A stretch of DNA of 64,000 bases from CAVRQM01 sp963838805 (GCA_963838805.1 CAWISK010000010.1:186001-250000); one strand, 5' to 3'; positions 20,048 to 29,143 are shown, counted from the first letter of the stretch. Notes: generated from the letters alone by a model not told the origin. Program-made: numbers and translations.

Positions 20048-20759
20048 CAATAGGCCCCAGCGTTATCGACGTGGAAATGATAGAGCCGTCGGGCCGAGCC
20101 GTAGCGGCGGAACTCCGTCGGGCCTTGAACTCGGTGAAGCCGGCGCGCGCCAGCAGACCGCCGACAATCTGGCGGTCCTCGTCGGTCATCGGCTTTTCCT
20201 CGCAATCGGCACCCAGGCTTTTCACCGCGCCGCGCACGAACAGCCGCGCCTCGTACATGCTGTCGCCCAGCGCATCGCCGGCATCGCCGCAGACGACCAG
20301 ATTGCCGGCCTGCGCCATGAACGCGCTCATGTGGCCGATATTGCCGCGCACGACGATGTCGATGCCCTTCATCGAGATGCCGCAGCGCGCCCCGGCATTG
20401 CCGCCGATCACCAGCAGCCCGCCGCGCGCGGTGGCGCCCGCGTACTGGCTGGCATCGCCCGAGACGCGCACCTCGCCCGACATCATGTTCTCGGCAACGC
20501 CCGGCCCGGCATTGCCCTCGATGGCGATGCGCGCGAGCGCGTTCATGCCGGCGGCGTAGTAGCCGCAATGCCCCTCGATCGCGACATCGATTGGCGCGTT
20601 TAGCCCGACCGCGACCGCGTGCTTGCCGCGCGGGTTGCGCACGCGCCAGAGCGTGCGGTTGGTATCGGGCGACAGCGCGTGCAGTTGCGCGTGCAGCTCG
20701 CGCAGCGGTACCTGTTCGAGATCGACGACGTGGGCGTCGAGAACGGCGATGTCGTTCAA
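20047..20759 (-). CDS. mgsB: N-methylglutamate synthase subunit B (GXGXG domain), frameshifted
   Basis: About 237 residues. This is the glutamate synthase alpha-subunit C-terminal domain as a separate protein: repeated GxxGxxG beta-helix turns such as EGHCGYYAAGMNALARIAIEGNAG, GATARGGLLVIGGNAGARCG and VRGNIGHMSAFM. The end, EFRRYGSARRLYHFHVDN, appears in another frame after a net -1 shift near 20116. The start is a TTG (20759) inside TTGA that overlaps the mgsA stop by 4 bases; no ATG or GTG fits the family N-terminus. It is a structural partner of MgsA and MgsC. Confidence 0.83.
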
Positions 20760-21654
20760 GAGACGCGATCCCACGAATAGACCCGCGCCGGCTCCGGCTC
20801 GAAGATATGCGCGTCGTCGATGCCCGGGCAGGCCGACCAGCGCGCGATATTCCGACCCGAACGCCACATAGGCATCGGTCTCCGCCATCACCGCCGGCTT
20901 GCAGGCGATCCGGTCGCGCAGCACGCCGAAGCCCGTCTCGGTGCCGACGACGAAGGTGTAGAACCCGTCCAGATCGTCAAGCGCCTCGGTCAGCGCACCG
21001 TCCAGGCTCCGCCCCTGGCCCAGCTTCCAGCTCAGATAGCCGGCCGCGACCTCGGTATCGTTGTCGGTATCGAAATGCAGCCCGTCGCGCGCCAGCACCC
21101 GGCGCAGGCCGTTATGGTTGGACAGCGAGCCGTTATGCACCAGGCACTGGTCCGAGCCCGGTCGAGAACGGGTGCGCGCCGGCGGTCGTGACGGCACTCT
21201 CGGTCGCCATGCGGGTATGGCCGATCGCGTGCGTGCCGGACATCTGGGCCAGACCCAGCCGCCGGCACACCGCGCCCGGCTCGCCCACCGCCTTGTACAG
21301 CTCCATGCGCGTGCCTGCGCCCACGATCAGCGTGCCCGGCGACAGCCGCGCCAGCGCCGCCCGTGCCGCCTGCTCCTCGGCCAGTGGCACGGTGACAACG
21401 GCATGATCGGCGCGCACCGCAACCGGCACCTCGACCCCCAGAAGCCCGCCCAACTCGGCCGCGAGCGCCGCGAGATCCGCACCTTCCGGTCCGCGCAGGG
21501 TCAGCTTCAGCCCGCCCGAAGCCGGGCCGTACACCGCAAAGCCCGCACTATCCGGGCCGCGATCCGACAGCACCTCGATCATGCCCGCGGTCAGCCGGCC
21601 AAGCTCCGGCTCCAGCCTGCGATCCTTCAGGAACAAGCCGACGATGCCGCACAT
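20756..21654 (-). CDS. mgsA: N-methylglutamate synthase subunit A (class II glutamine amidotransferase-like), two frameshifts
   Basis: About 298 residues once two net +1 shifts (about 21155 and 20825) are bridged. It starts MCGIVGLFLKD, so Cys2 is the N-terminal nucleophile of class II amidotransferases. HTRMATESAVTTAGAHPF and, in the second frame, CLVHNGSLSNHNGLRR complete the amide-binding site. The end reads EPEPARVYSW in the third frame. In the N-methylglutamate pathway this subunit releases methylamine from gamma-glutamylmethylamide for transfer to the MgsC site. GlxB is the homologue outside methylamine clusters. The length is 2 modulo 3, as two inserted bases predict. Confidence 0.84.
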
Positions 21655-21694
21655 GGCACACCTCCCGCTGTCATTGCCCCACAGAGTAACAGAA

Positions 21695-21711
21695 CTTTCT
21701 CAGGAAGAAAG
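21695..21711. promoter_or_regulatory. short inverted repeat between the XRE-cupin gene and mgsA
   Basis: CTTTC and GAAAG arms of 5 bases are separated by 7, over the stop codon of the XRE-cupin gene and about 40 bases upstream of the mgsA ATG. XRE-cupin proteins often bind short TTTC/GAAA-type dyads, so this could be an operator for mgsABC-gmaS. The arms are short enough to occur by chance. Confidence 0.25.
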
Positions 21712-22332
21712 AGGCTCGGGCTCCCGCGCGTAAACAATGATGGAAAGATAGGTCATCGGCTTGACCAGCAGTTGCTCCGGCCCGTGCAGGGCGGCGCTGT
21801 CGAACATCAGCGAATCGCCCGGACGCAGGTGATAGGAGCGGTCGGCGTGGCGATAGACCACCTCGCCGGTCAGCATGTGGATGAACTCCACGCCCGCGTG
21901 CCGGAAGCCGGTATAGGGCACCGCGTCCTCGTGCAGGGTGATCAGGTACGGCTCCATCACCACCGCCCCGCCCAGCGCGTGGCCCAGCAGGCGGTACTGG
22001 TGGCCGACCTTGGTCCCCCGCCGCTCGATCACCACGCCCTGGCCGGCGGCCACGAACGAGCAGTCGCGCTGTTCCTCGAAAGCCGTGAAAAGCTGGCTGA
22101 TCGGCACGTTCAGCGCCTGCGCCAGCGCCTGCAACGAGGCGAGCGAGGGCGAGATCTGCCCGCTCTCGATCTTCGACAGCATTCCCGCCGAGAGGCCGGC
22201 GGCGGCGGAAAGGTCCGAGGCGGTGAGCTCCGCCTGCCGCCGCAGCTTGCGCACCTGCGCCCCCAGCGCCTGCTCCAGCGTGCGGTCGGCGGCCGGACCG
22301 GCGCCGGAGCCGGTCGGGAAGTGCTCGGTCAT
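21700..22332 (-). CDS. XRE-family regulator with C-terminal cupin
   Basis: 210 residues. The N-terminal helix-turn-helix (about 28-85) reads RKLRRQAELTASDLSAAAGLSAGMLSKIESGQISPSL. The C-terminal cupin_2 domain (about 125-200) reads HAGVEFIHMLTGEVVYRHADRSYHLRPGDSLMFDS. Such proteins usually sense a small amine, amino acid or sugar through the cupin. It starts 1 base after the mgdD stop and ends 45 bases before mgsA, so it lies inside the methylamine operon, between dehydrogenase and synthase genes. It is probably the pathway regulator; the ligand is inferred, perhaps methylamine, N-methylglutamate or gamma-glutamylmethylamide. Confidence 0.85.
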   Translation of the reverse strand: MTEHFPTGSGAGPAADRTLEQALGAQVRKLRRQAELTASDLSAAAGLSAGMLSKIESGQISPSLASLQALAQALNVPISQLFTAFEEQRDCSFVAAGQGVVIERRGTKVGHQYRLLGHALGGAVVMEPYLITLHEDAVPYTGFRHAGVEFIHMLTGEVVYRHADRSYHLRPGDSLMFDSAALHGPEQLLVKPMTYLSIIVYAREPEPLSS

Positions 22333-22333
22333 G

Positions 22334-22936
22334 TCATCCGGGAGACGCGGGCATCACGTCCAGACCATACTCCGCCGAAGCCCCGATCAGCCACTCGACA
22401 AGGCTTCCGGCATAGCTGCGCGCCACCGCCAGATCGAAACTGGGCGCCGCATCACGCTGCCAGATCACCACGCCGATATGCGCGGCCTGCGTCACGGCGG
22501 CCCGGCCCGGGCCGAAGGCGCGGGGATGCAGGTCGATCGGCAGTGCCTTGGCCAGGGCATCGCGCACCCGCGCGCCGGAGAGGCGCAGCACCATCCGCGA
22601 ATCGGACTGGTCGGAGATCGAGGCCAGCGAGCCCAAGCTGCTCGCGCAAACGCCGCTCCACATCGCCTTGCCCGAACACGAGCCAGCGCTCCGGACCCAG
22701 CCACACCGCCTCCCAGCCGCCGCCCTCGCTCCAGCGCCCCGGTTCCGGCAGCGGCAGGCCGATATCCGCCATCGCCGCTTGCAGCGCGGCCGCGGTGCCG
22801 GCGCGAGCGGCGAGGCCGCAGCCCCCGCCACGATCCGTTCGCAGGCCACGACTCCGGCCGGGCCGGAACCGTCGCCGGACCGGCCCGGACGCAGCAACTC
22901 GGGCGCGGCCGCGCGCGCCAGCAATGCCTCAGCCAC
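22334..22936 (-). CDS. mgdD: N-methylglutamate dehydrogenase gamma subunit (SoxG-like), two frameshifts
   Basis: About 200 residues. The GTG start at 22936 overlaps the mgdC stop by 8 bases. Three segments join: the N-terminus AEALLARAAAPELLRPGRSG, then the middle MADIGLPLPEPGRWSEGGGW...WLGPERWLVFG, then the end SISDQSDSRMVLRLSGARVRDALAKALPIDLHP. This is the SoxG pattern related to the folate-binding T-protein family. The shifts at about 22800 (net -1) and 22630 (net +1) cancel, so the first and last thirds share a frame. It is the small stabilising subunit of the heterotetrameric oxidase-like complex. Confidence 0.78.
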   Translation of the reverse strand: MAEALLARAAAPELLRPGRSGDGSGPAGVVACERIVAGAAASPLAPAPRPRCKRRWRISACRCRNRGAGARAAAGRRCGWVRSAGSCSGKAMWSGVCASSLGSLASISDQSDSRMVLRLSGARVRDALAKALPIDLHPRAFGPGRAAVTQAAHIGVVIWQRDAAPSFDLAVARSYAGSLVEWLIGASAEYGLDVMPASPG

Positions 22937-25900
22937 GCAGCCGCCCTCCCTCCGGATCGACAAAGACCTGCGGCACGACTTCCACCGGCACATCGCCGTT
23001 GCGCACCGGGTCGAAGGCGCGCACCACCTCGCCCATGCGCTGCTGGCCGCGCGCCAGCAGGCCGAGACCGATCCAGTGGCCGAGCGAGGGCGAGTATGCC
23101 ACCGAGGTCACATGCCCCTGGTCGTGCGCGGCGTCCGCCTCGCCATCCTTCGCCAGCAGATGCGCCCCGGCGCGCAGGCGCGCGGCGCGGTCCACCGGGC
23201 GCAATCCGACCAGGTTCGGCCGCTCCGGGATCGGTCAGCACTGGCCGAGCCGCCATCGCCCGGCCAATAAAGTCCTTTTTGCGCGACAGCAGCTTGTCGA
23301 GGTGCAGGTCGTGCGCCGTGGTCTGCCCGTTCAGCTCGGCACCGGCCGGATGGCCCTTCTCGATGCGCATGACACCCAGCGCCTCCAGACCGTACGGCGT
23401 GATGCCGTAGCGCGGCGCCCGCCGCCATCAGCCGCCGCGCCAGCGCATCGCCATAGCGGGTCGGCACCGCGATCTCATAGGCCCGCTCGCCCGAGAACGA
23501 GATGCGGAACAGCCGCGCCTTCGTCCCGCCGCACACCGTGAGCTCGCCCGCCGCCATGTACGGGAACGCCGCGTCGGAGATGTCGAACGGCGCATCCACC
23601 ACCGCGGCCAGCACATCGCGCGAGCGCGGCCCAGAAACGGCCAGTTGTGCCCATTGCTCGGTGACGGAGGCGAGCTGCACGTCCAGCTCCGGGAACAGCC
23701 ACTGCCGGCACAGCTCCAGATGGCGGAACACGCCGACCGCATTGGCCGTGGTCGTGGTCATCACGAAACGGTCGGGAGCGAGACGGGCGGTGGTGCCGTC
23801 GTCCATGACGAACCCGTCCTCGCGCAGCATCAGCCCGTAGCGGACACGCCCCACCGCGAGATTGGCCCAGGAATTGGCATAGACGCGCTCCAGGAAGATC
23901 GCCGCGTCCGCCCCCTGCACATCGATCTTGCCCAGCGTGGTCACGTCGCACAGGCCCACGCCCTGGCGCACCGCCATCACCTCGCGGTTGACCGTCGCCA
24001 TCCAATCCGCCTCGCCCGGGCGCGGGAAATAGCTGGCGCGCAGCCACGCCCCGGTCTCGATCGAACACGGCGCCCTGTTCGGCCGCCCAGTCATGGGTCG
24101 GGGTCAGGCGTGTCGGGCGGAAGGCGCGGCCTCGGTGATGCCCGGCCAGCGCGCCCAGCGTCACGGGGGAATAGGGCGGCCGCGAGGTGGTGGTGCCCGT
24201 GCCGGGGATGGTGCGGCCGGTGATCTCGGCCATCAGCGCGAGGCCGTTGACGTTGGCGGTCTTGCCCTGATCGGTCGCCATGCCGAGCGTCGTGTATCGC
24301 TTCAGGTGCTCGACGGAGCGGAAGCCCTCGCGCTCGGCCAGCGCCACGTCCTTGTCGGTCACGTCGTTCTGCTGGTCCACGAACGCCTTGCCGCGGCCGC
24401 CCTTGACCCGCCACAGCGCCGTCACCGCGACGGTTTCCGGCTCGACGGCGGGGCCGTTCGGCAGGGACGGCCGGAAGCCGCACGCCTCGGCGGCGAAGGC
24501 GCCCTCCCGCAACCCGGCGGCCAGCCCGTCCGCCAGCGCGAAGACGCCGCTCGCGGCACCGGCCACCGCCATGCCGGGCGGCAGGGTGGCGCCGGGCACA
24601 AAGGCCGCCAGATCGTCCTGCCAGACCGGCCGCGCGCCCAGATGCGTGGTCAGATGCAGCGACGGGTTCCAGCCGCCGGACATGGCCAGCAGGTCGCAAT
24701 CCACCCGCTGCTGTCCGCCATCCAGGCTCGCCACCTCGACCGCCTGCACCCCCTGGCCGCCATGCACCTGGATCACAGCGCCGGACAGCAGGCGCGCGCC
24801 GGACAGCCCGGCCGCCGCGCGCATCGCCTCGGACGGCGCCGCGCGCGGATCGACGATGGCGGCGACCGCGACCCCGGCATGGGCCAGGTCGCGCGCGGTC
24901 GCCGCCGCGTCGTCGTTGTTGGCGAACAGCACCGCGCGGCGGCCGGGGGCCACGGCAAAGCGGTTCAGATAGGTGCGCACCGCGCCGGCCAGCATCACGC
25001 CGGGCCGGTCGTTGCCGGCAAACACCAGCGGCCGCTCGATGGCACCCGCCGCCAGCACGCAGCGCCGTGCCACGATGCGCCACGCCCGCTGGCGCACCTG
25101 ATGCGGCGGCGGCCCGGGCAGATGGTCGGACACCCGCTCGACCGCCCCGTACACGCCCCCGTCATAGGCGCCGAAGACGGAGGTGCGCGTCATGATCCGC
25201 ACCTCGGGCAGGCTCTCCAGCTCGGCCAGCACGCCGGCCGCCCAGACCGAAGCCGGCTGGCCGTCGATCTGCCGCCGCTCGGCCAGCGCCCTTCCGCCTG
25301 TGCGGAAATCCTCGTCGGCCAGGATCACCCGCGCGCCGGCCCGCGCCGCGACCAGTGCCGCCATCAGCCCGGAGGGACCGCCGCCGATCACCAGCACGTC
25401 GCAGAACGCCGTCGCCTTCTCGTAGTGGTCGGGGTCCGGCATGCCCGAGGCGCGGCCAAGCCCCGCGGCGCGGCGGATCAGCTTTTCGTACACCGGCTCC
25501 CAGAACGAGGCCGGCCACATGAAGGTCTTGTAGTAGAAGCCGGCCGAAAGGAACGGGGCCACCAACTGGTTCAGCGCCAGCACGTCGAAATCCGAGCGAC
25601 GGAAACCGGTTCTGGCTCGTCGCCTGCAAGCCGTCGAACAGTTCGGCTGTGGTCGCCTTGGTGTTCGGCTCGCGCCGCGCGCCGGTGCGCAGCTCGACCA
25701 GCGCGTTCGGCTCCTCCGGCCCCGCGGTCAGGATGCCGCGCGGGCGGTGGTATTTGAACGACCGCCCGACCAGCCGCACGCCGTTCGCGAGCAGTGCGGA
25801 GGCCAGCGTGTCGCCCTGGAACCCGGTCAGGCTGCGCCCGTCGAAGCTGAAGCGCAGCGCCCGGCCGCGATCGACCAGGCCGCCACTGGCCAGCCGCTGC

Positions 25901-25950
25901 ACCTGGCGCGCCGCTTCGCCCGCGCGCTGGGTCGCGAGACTGTCCATCAT
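22929..25950 (-). CDS. mgdC: N-methylglutamate dehydrogenase alpha subunit (SoxA-like), four frameshifts
   Basis: About 1005 residues, the usual SoxA length, after four net +1 shifts (about 25592, 24061, 23412, 23227). Domains in order: N-terminal 2Fe-2S-like fold (LRFSFDGRSLTGFQGDTLASALLANGV), FAD/NAD-binding region (CDVLVIGGGPSGLMAALVAARAG; later NDRPGVMLAGAVRTYL), and C-terminal aminomethyltransferase (GcvT-like) domain (DVTTLGKIDVQGADAAIFLERVY; FSGERAYEIAVPT) that places the oxidised methyl on tetrahydrofolate. It accepts electrons from MgdA. The ATG overlaps the mgdB stop by 4 bases. Four shifts in one gene argue for sequence errors, since every segment is otherwise well conserved. Confidence 0.85.
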
Positions 25951-26224
25951 GCCCCCGCCAATGCGACCGCGCGCGCCGGTTCCGCCGCCGTGATCGCGTG
26001 CGTCGCGCGTGTCGCGCGTCACCACCAGCCAGGACTGGCAGCCGCCGGCATGGAACCACAGCTCGCGGTGCGGCCCGCGCGGATTGTCGCGCAGATAGAC
26101 ATACGGACTCCCAGTCCGGCGTCGGCGCCGCCCCGCCATCCTGCGGCCGGCGCAGCGTGGCGTCGCCCAGATACGAGAACTCCTCGTTGCCGCGTTCGCC
26201 GCAATAGGGACAGGGGATGCGCAT
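25947..26224 (-). CDS. mgdB: N-methylglutamate dehydrogenase delta subunit (SoxD-like), two frameshifts
   Basis: About 91 residues, the SoxD size. MRIPCPYCGERGNEEFSYLG carries the CxxC zinc site. The middle continues in another frame as YVYLRDNPRGPHRELWFHAGGC, with the third Cys and a His, then QSWLVVTRDT. The tail ITAAEPARAVALAGA lies in the third frame and its stop overlaps the mgdC ATG (ATGA). Two net +1 shifts (about 26105 and 26000) agree with a length of 2 modulo 3. It is a small zinc-binding subunit of the complex. Confidence 0.8.
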
Positions 26225-26236
26225 GTCAGCCTCCGC

Positions 26237-26310
26237 CATCCCTCACCCAACCCTCTCCCCAGGGAGAGGGCTCGCTCCCTCTCCGTGTGGGAGAGGGCGG
26301 GGTGGGGACT
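26237..26310. repeat. REP-like double-hairpin element
   Basis: Two adjacent palindromes of related sequence. CCCTCTCCC/GGGAGAGGG lies at 26251-26270 with a 2-base loop, and CCCTCTCC/GGAGAGGG at about 26278-26298. Both are flanked by CCTCACCC on the left and GGGGTGGGGA on the right. Compact palindromes built on CCCTCTCC occur as dispersed intergenic repeats in several high-GC proteobacteria. This is the only copy I noticed in the window. It sits between mgdA and mgdB, inside the operon, and the end of mgdA may run into it. Confidence 0.65.
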
Positions 26311-26354
26311 CGCCATCATGCAATTCGGCTGCGCGCCGGAGCCGCGCTCGTCGA

Positions 26355-27575
26355 TCAGGGCGCCGCGCGCGAAACGATCCAGGCGCAAGCGCGGCAGCGA
26401 CCGGGATGGGGCTCGCCGGTCGCCAGCAGATGCGCGAAGCAGAAGCCCGAGGCCGGCGTCGCCTTGAACCCGCCATAGCACCAGCCGGCATTCAGGTACA
26501 GACCATCGACCTCCGTGCGGTCGATGATCGGGCTGCCGTCCATCGACATGTCCATGATGCCGCCCCAATGGCGCAACAGCCGCAGCCGCCCCAGCACGGG
26601 GAACAGCGACACGCCCTCCTCCGCCACGTCCTCGATGGTCGGCAGATTGCCGCGCTGTGCGTATGAGTTGTACCCATCCAGGTCGCCGCCGAACACCAGG
26701 CCGCCCTTGTCGGACTGGCTGATGTAGAAATGCCCGGCGCCGAACGTCACCACGCAGTCGATCAGCGGCTTCAGCCCTTCGGAGACGAAGGCCTGCAACA
26801 CATGGCTCTCGATCGGCAGGCGCAGCCCCGCCATCGCCGCGACCCTGCCCGAATTGCCGGCGCAGGCGAGGCCGATGCGGTCCGCGCCGATGAAGCCGCG
26901 CACCGTCTCGACCCCCACGGCCCGGCCGCCCTCGACGCGGATGCCCGTGACCTCGGTATTCTGCAGGATATCGACGCCGCGGCCGTCGGCGGCGCGCGCG
27001 TAGCCCCAGGCCACCGCGTCGTGGCGCACCGTGCCGCCGCGCCGTTGCAGCAGCCCGCCCATGATCGGGAAGCGCGCGTTGTCGAAATCGGCGATCGGCA
27101 GCAGGCGGCGGACCTGTTCGCGGTCGAGCAGCTCGGCATCGACCCCGTGCAGCCGCATCGCATTGCCGCGCCGCGCCGCGGCGTCGCGCTGCGCGTCGGA
27201 GTGATACAGGTTCAGCACCCCGCGCTGGCTGACCATCGCGTTGTAGTTGATGTCCTGCTCCAGCCCTTCCCACAGTTTCAGCGAATGCTCGTAGAACGGA
27301 ATATTGCCGGGCAGCAGGTAGTTGGAGCGGATGATCGTGGTGTTGCGCCCGACATTGCCCGAGCCGATCCAGCCCTTTTCCACCACCGCGACATTGGTGA
27401 TGCCGTGCCGGCTGGCGAGGTAGTGGGCGGTGGCAAGCCCATGCCCGCCGCCGCCCACGATCACCACGTCGTAATGCGGCTTCGGCTCCGGGTCGCGCCA
27501 CATCGGTCCCCAGCCGCTCTGGCCGCGCAGACCCTCGCGGATGATGGAGAAGATGGAAAAGCGCTGGTGGCCCAT
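26355..27575 (-). CDS. mgdA: N-methylglutamate dehydrogenase beta subunit (SoxB-like), frameshift near the C-terminus
   Basis: About 406 residues in the main frame. It is a DAO-family FAD flavoprotein: DVVIVGGGGHGLATAHYLA near residues 35-53, EKGWIGSGNVGRNTTIIRSNY (covalent flavin region of SoxB), and a C-terminal GWCYGGFKATPASGFCFAHLLATGEPHP. It is the catalytic subunit that oxidises N-methylglutamate. The last residues in this frame lose similarity after GEPHP. The natural continuation, RLRLDRFARGALIDERG, is in another frame after a net -1 shift near 26403, so the true stop lies further left, probably between 26355 and about 26316. It is the first enzyme gene of the operon. Confidence 0.87.
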   Translation of the reverse strand: MGHQRFSIFSIIREGLRGQSGWGPMWRDPEPKPHYDVVIVGGGGHGLATAHYLASRHGITNVAVVEKGWIGSGNVGRNTTIIRSNYLLPGNIPFYEHSLKLWEGLEQDINYNAMVSQRGVLNLYHSDAQRDAAARRGNAMRLHGVDAELLDREQVRRLLPIADFDNARFPIMGGLLQRRGGTVRHDAVAWGYARAADGRGVDILQNTEVTGIRVEGGRAVGVETVRGFIGADRIGLACAGNSGRVAAMAGLRLPIESHVLQAFVSEGLKPLIDCVVTFGAGHFYISQSDKGGLVFGGDLDGYNSYAQRGNLPTIEDVAEEGVSLFPVLGRLRLLRHWGGIMDMSMDGSPIIDRTEVDGLYLNAGWCYGGFKATPASGFCFAHLLATGEPHPGRCRACAWIVSRAAP

Positions 27576-27601
27576 GACGCAAGGCTACACAGGCATGAGC
27601 G

Positions 27602-27892
27602 TCAGGAAAAGTCCTTGCCTCGCAAGGGCGGCGGTGGACGGCGCGCGAGCCAGGTCACCGAGGCAAAGGCGCCCAGCCACGACCCGGCGGCGGCGAACAG
27701 CACATAGGCCGCGTTCTGCGTGTAGCTGATGACCGCGAAGGCCGAGAGCAGGTACCACAACCCGCTCCAGTTCGCCGCCCGGACCCGATGCCGGGCCGTG
27801 ACCGCCGCATTGAAGAACACATAGACCGCATCGGTGACGGCGGTACAGGCCATGACACCCGCCGCGATCGCCGGATGGATGCTGAAGACCAT
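27602..27892 (-). CDS. small membrane protein of unknown function at the head of the methylamine operon
   Basis: About 96 residues from ATG 27892 (MVFSIHPAIAAG); longer in-frame starts up to 28000 are less likely. Three hydrophobic segments are visible: AIAAGVMACTAVTDAVYVFF, LWYLLSAFAVISYTQ, and AAYVLFAAAGSWLGAFASVTWL, followed by a basic tail (ARRPPPPLRGK). I do not recognise a named family. It ends 26 bases before mgdA on the same strand, so it is probably co-transcribed with the N-methylglutamate pathway. A role in amine uptake would be speculation. Confidence 0.6.
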   Translation of the reverse strand: MVFSIHPAIAAGVMACTAVTDAVYVFFNAAVTARHRVRAANWSGLWYLLSAFAVISYTQNAAYVLFAAAGSWLGAFASVTWLARRPPPPLRGKDFS

Positions 27893-27952
27893 CGCCACCC
27901 CCCATATGCCCGGCAGGCCGCCGCGCAGCCCTTCGTTGCGCTGCGGAGTGAA

Positions 27953-27980
27953 GCGGATCAAGCATGTGAGCCTGATCCGC
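27953..27980. promoter_or_regulatory. 28-base inverted repeat in a divergent intergenic region
   Basis: Arms GCGGATCAAGC and GCCTGATCCGC (10 of 11 positions pair) flank ATGTGA. The repeat lies between the small membrane protein gene (start 27892, minus) and the serine hydrolase (start 28021, plus), so it could be an operator for the methylamine operon or for the divergent gene. It lacks a T-run, so a terminator is unlikely. Confidence 0.45.
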
Positions 27981-28020
27981 CGGTCGGCGGCCCGAGCCAA
28001 CAGACACCGGAGGAACCGCC

Positions 28021-29132
28021 ATGAACAGGCGCCGACTCGCTCGGCTTGTACCCGTGCTCGCCCTGCTGCTGGCCGCCCTGCCCGCGCGGGCCGGCACCCT
28101 GCTGGACGAATCGATCGGCCTGGCCGGCCCGGCCATGTGGCTGGTATCCGGGGCGCCGGGCATGGTGCTGGTCGTGGTGCGCGGGCCTGACACGGTGATC
28201 GAAGGCTATGGCGAGACGGCGAAGGGCAACGGACATGAGCCGGACGCGCACAGCCTGATCCGGCTCGGCTCGATCACCAAGGTCTTTACGACCGAGGTGT
28301 TGGGCACACTTGTCGCCGGCGGGGCGGCGGGGCTGACCGATCCGCTGCAACGCTATGCCGGGGATGCGCAAGTCCCCACGCGCGACGGGCAGGCCATCAC
28401 GCTGCTCGACCTCGCGACCCACACCGCGGGGCTGCCGCGCGAGATGGGGTTCGACCCCGCCAAGCCGCAATTCACCTGGCCGACCCGCGCCGACCGCTGG
28501 GCCTGGCTGCCGAAGCAGGTGCTCGGCTGGACGCCGGGCAGCGCCGCCGCCTACTCGAATATCGGCTTCGATCTGCTGTCGGATGCGCTGGCCAAGGCGG
28601 CCGGCAAGCCCTATGCCGACCTGCTGCACGAGCTGGTCACCGGGCCGCTCGGCATGGCCGATACCGGGTTCAGCCCGGACCCGTCGCAATGCGCCCGGCT
28701 GATGCTGGGCACCGGCATCGCACCCGCGGCCCCTGCCTTGACACCACCGCAACACAGGGGAGCGGCGGGCTGTACAGCACCGGCGCCGACATGGCGATCT
28801 GGCTGCGGCACAATCTGGACGACCCGGCCCCGGCGCTGCGGCTGAGCCATGCGGTGTACCGCCTGCGGCAGTCGCTCACGGCCGCCATCGGCTTCGACGA
28901 GGCCGGGCCGATGACCGGGCTGGGGCTGGGCTGGGTGGCCATGCAGGGGCGCGGTGCGGAGCCCACGATCATGCAGAAAGCCGGCGGCGGTGCCGGATTC
29001 ATGAGCTATGTCGCGTTCGCTCCAGGAACCGGCGTGGGGGTGTTCGTGGTCGTGAACCGGGTGGATTTCGGCATGTTCGCGGGCCTCGCGCACGGCGCCA
29101 ACGCGCTGATCGCCAGCCTCGTCACGCGCTGA
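28021..29132 (+). CDS. serine hydrolase, class C beta-lactamase/AmpH-like family, frameshifted
   Basis: About 370 residues. It begins with a Sec signal peptide (RLARLVPVLALLLAALPARAG). The class C/PBP fold follows: SxxK as SITK in LIRLGSITKVFTTEVLG, the Tyr motif as YSN in AAYSNIGFDLLSDALA, and a C-terminal KAGGGAGF in place of KTG. After about 28728 the frame changes by net -1 and the protein continues as CLDTTATQGSGGLYSTGADMAIWL to the end. AmpH-type enzymes trim peptidoglycan peptides in the periplasm; family esterases are an alternative. It leads a small transcript with the next two genes. Confidence 0.8.
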
Positions 29133-29143
29133 CGGAGGCTGGC

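Noticed and set aside
17340..21654. Calling these genes a glnT-glxDCB cluster unrelated to methylamine
   Set aside because: The mgdABCD genes follow immediately upstream on the same strand in the order known for the N-methylglutamate pathway, which makes gmaS-mgsCBA the better reading. The sequence alone does not fully exclude the older names.
21061..23541. Long plus-strand frame (826 codons) across mgsA, the XRE-cupin gene and mgdD
   Set aside because: The composition is typical of an antisense shadow, and the minus strand carries recognisable genes throughout.
22334..27575. Calling the four-subunit enzyme heterotetrameric sarcosine oxidase
   Set aside because: The subunits are homologous, but the linkage to mgsABC and gmaS and the lack of glycine-cleavage or glyA genes favour N-methylglutamate dehydrogenase.
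20047..27575. Treating the methylamine operon as pseudogenes or as programmed frameshifting
   Set aside because: The shifts are too many, lack a shared slippery site, and interrupt otherwise well-conserved proteins. Unrelated genes elsewhere in the window show the same pattern.
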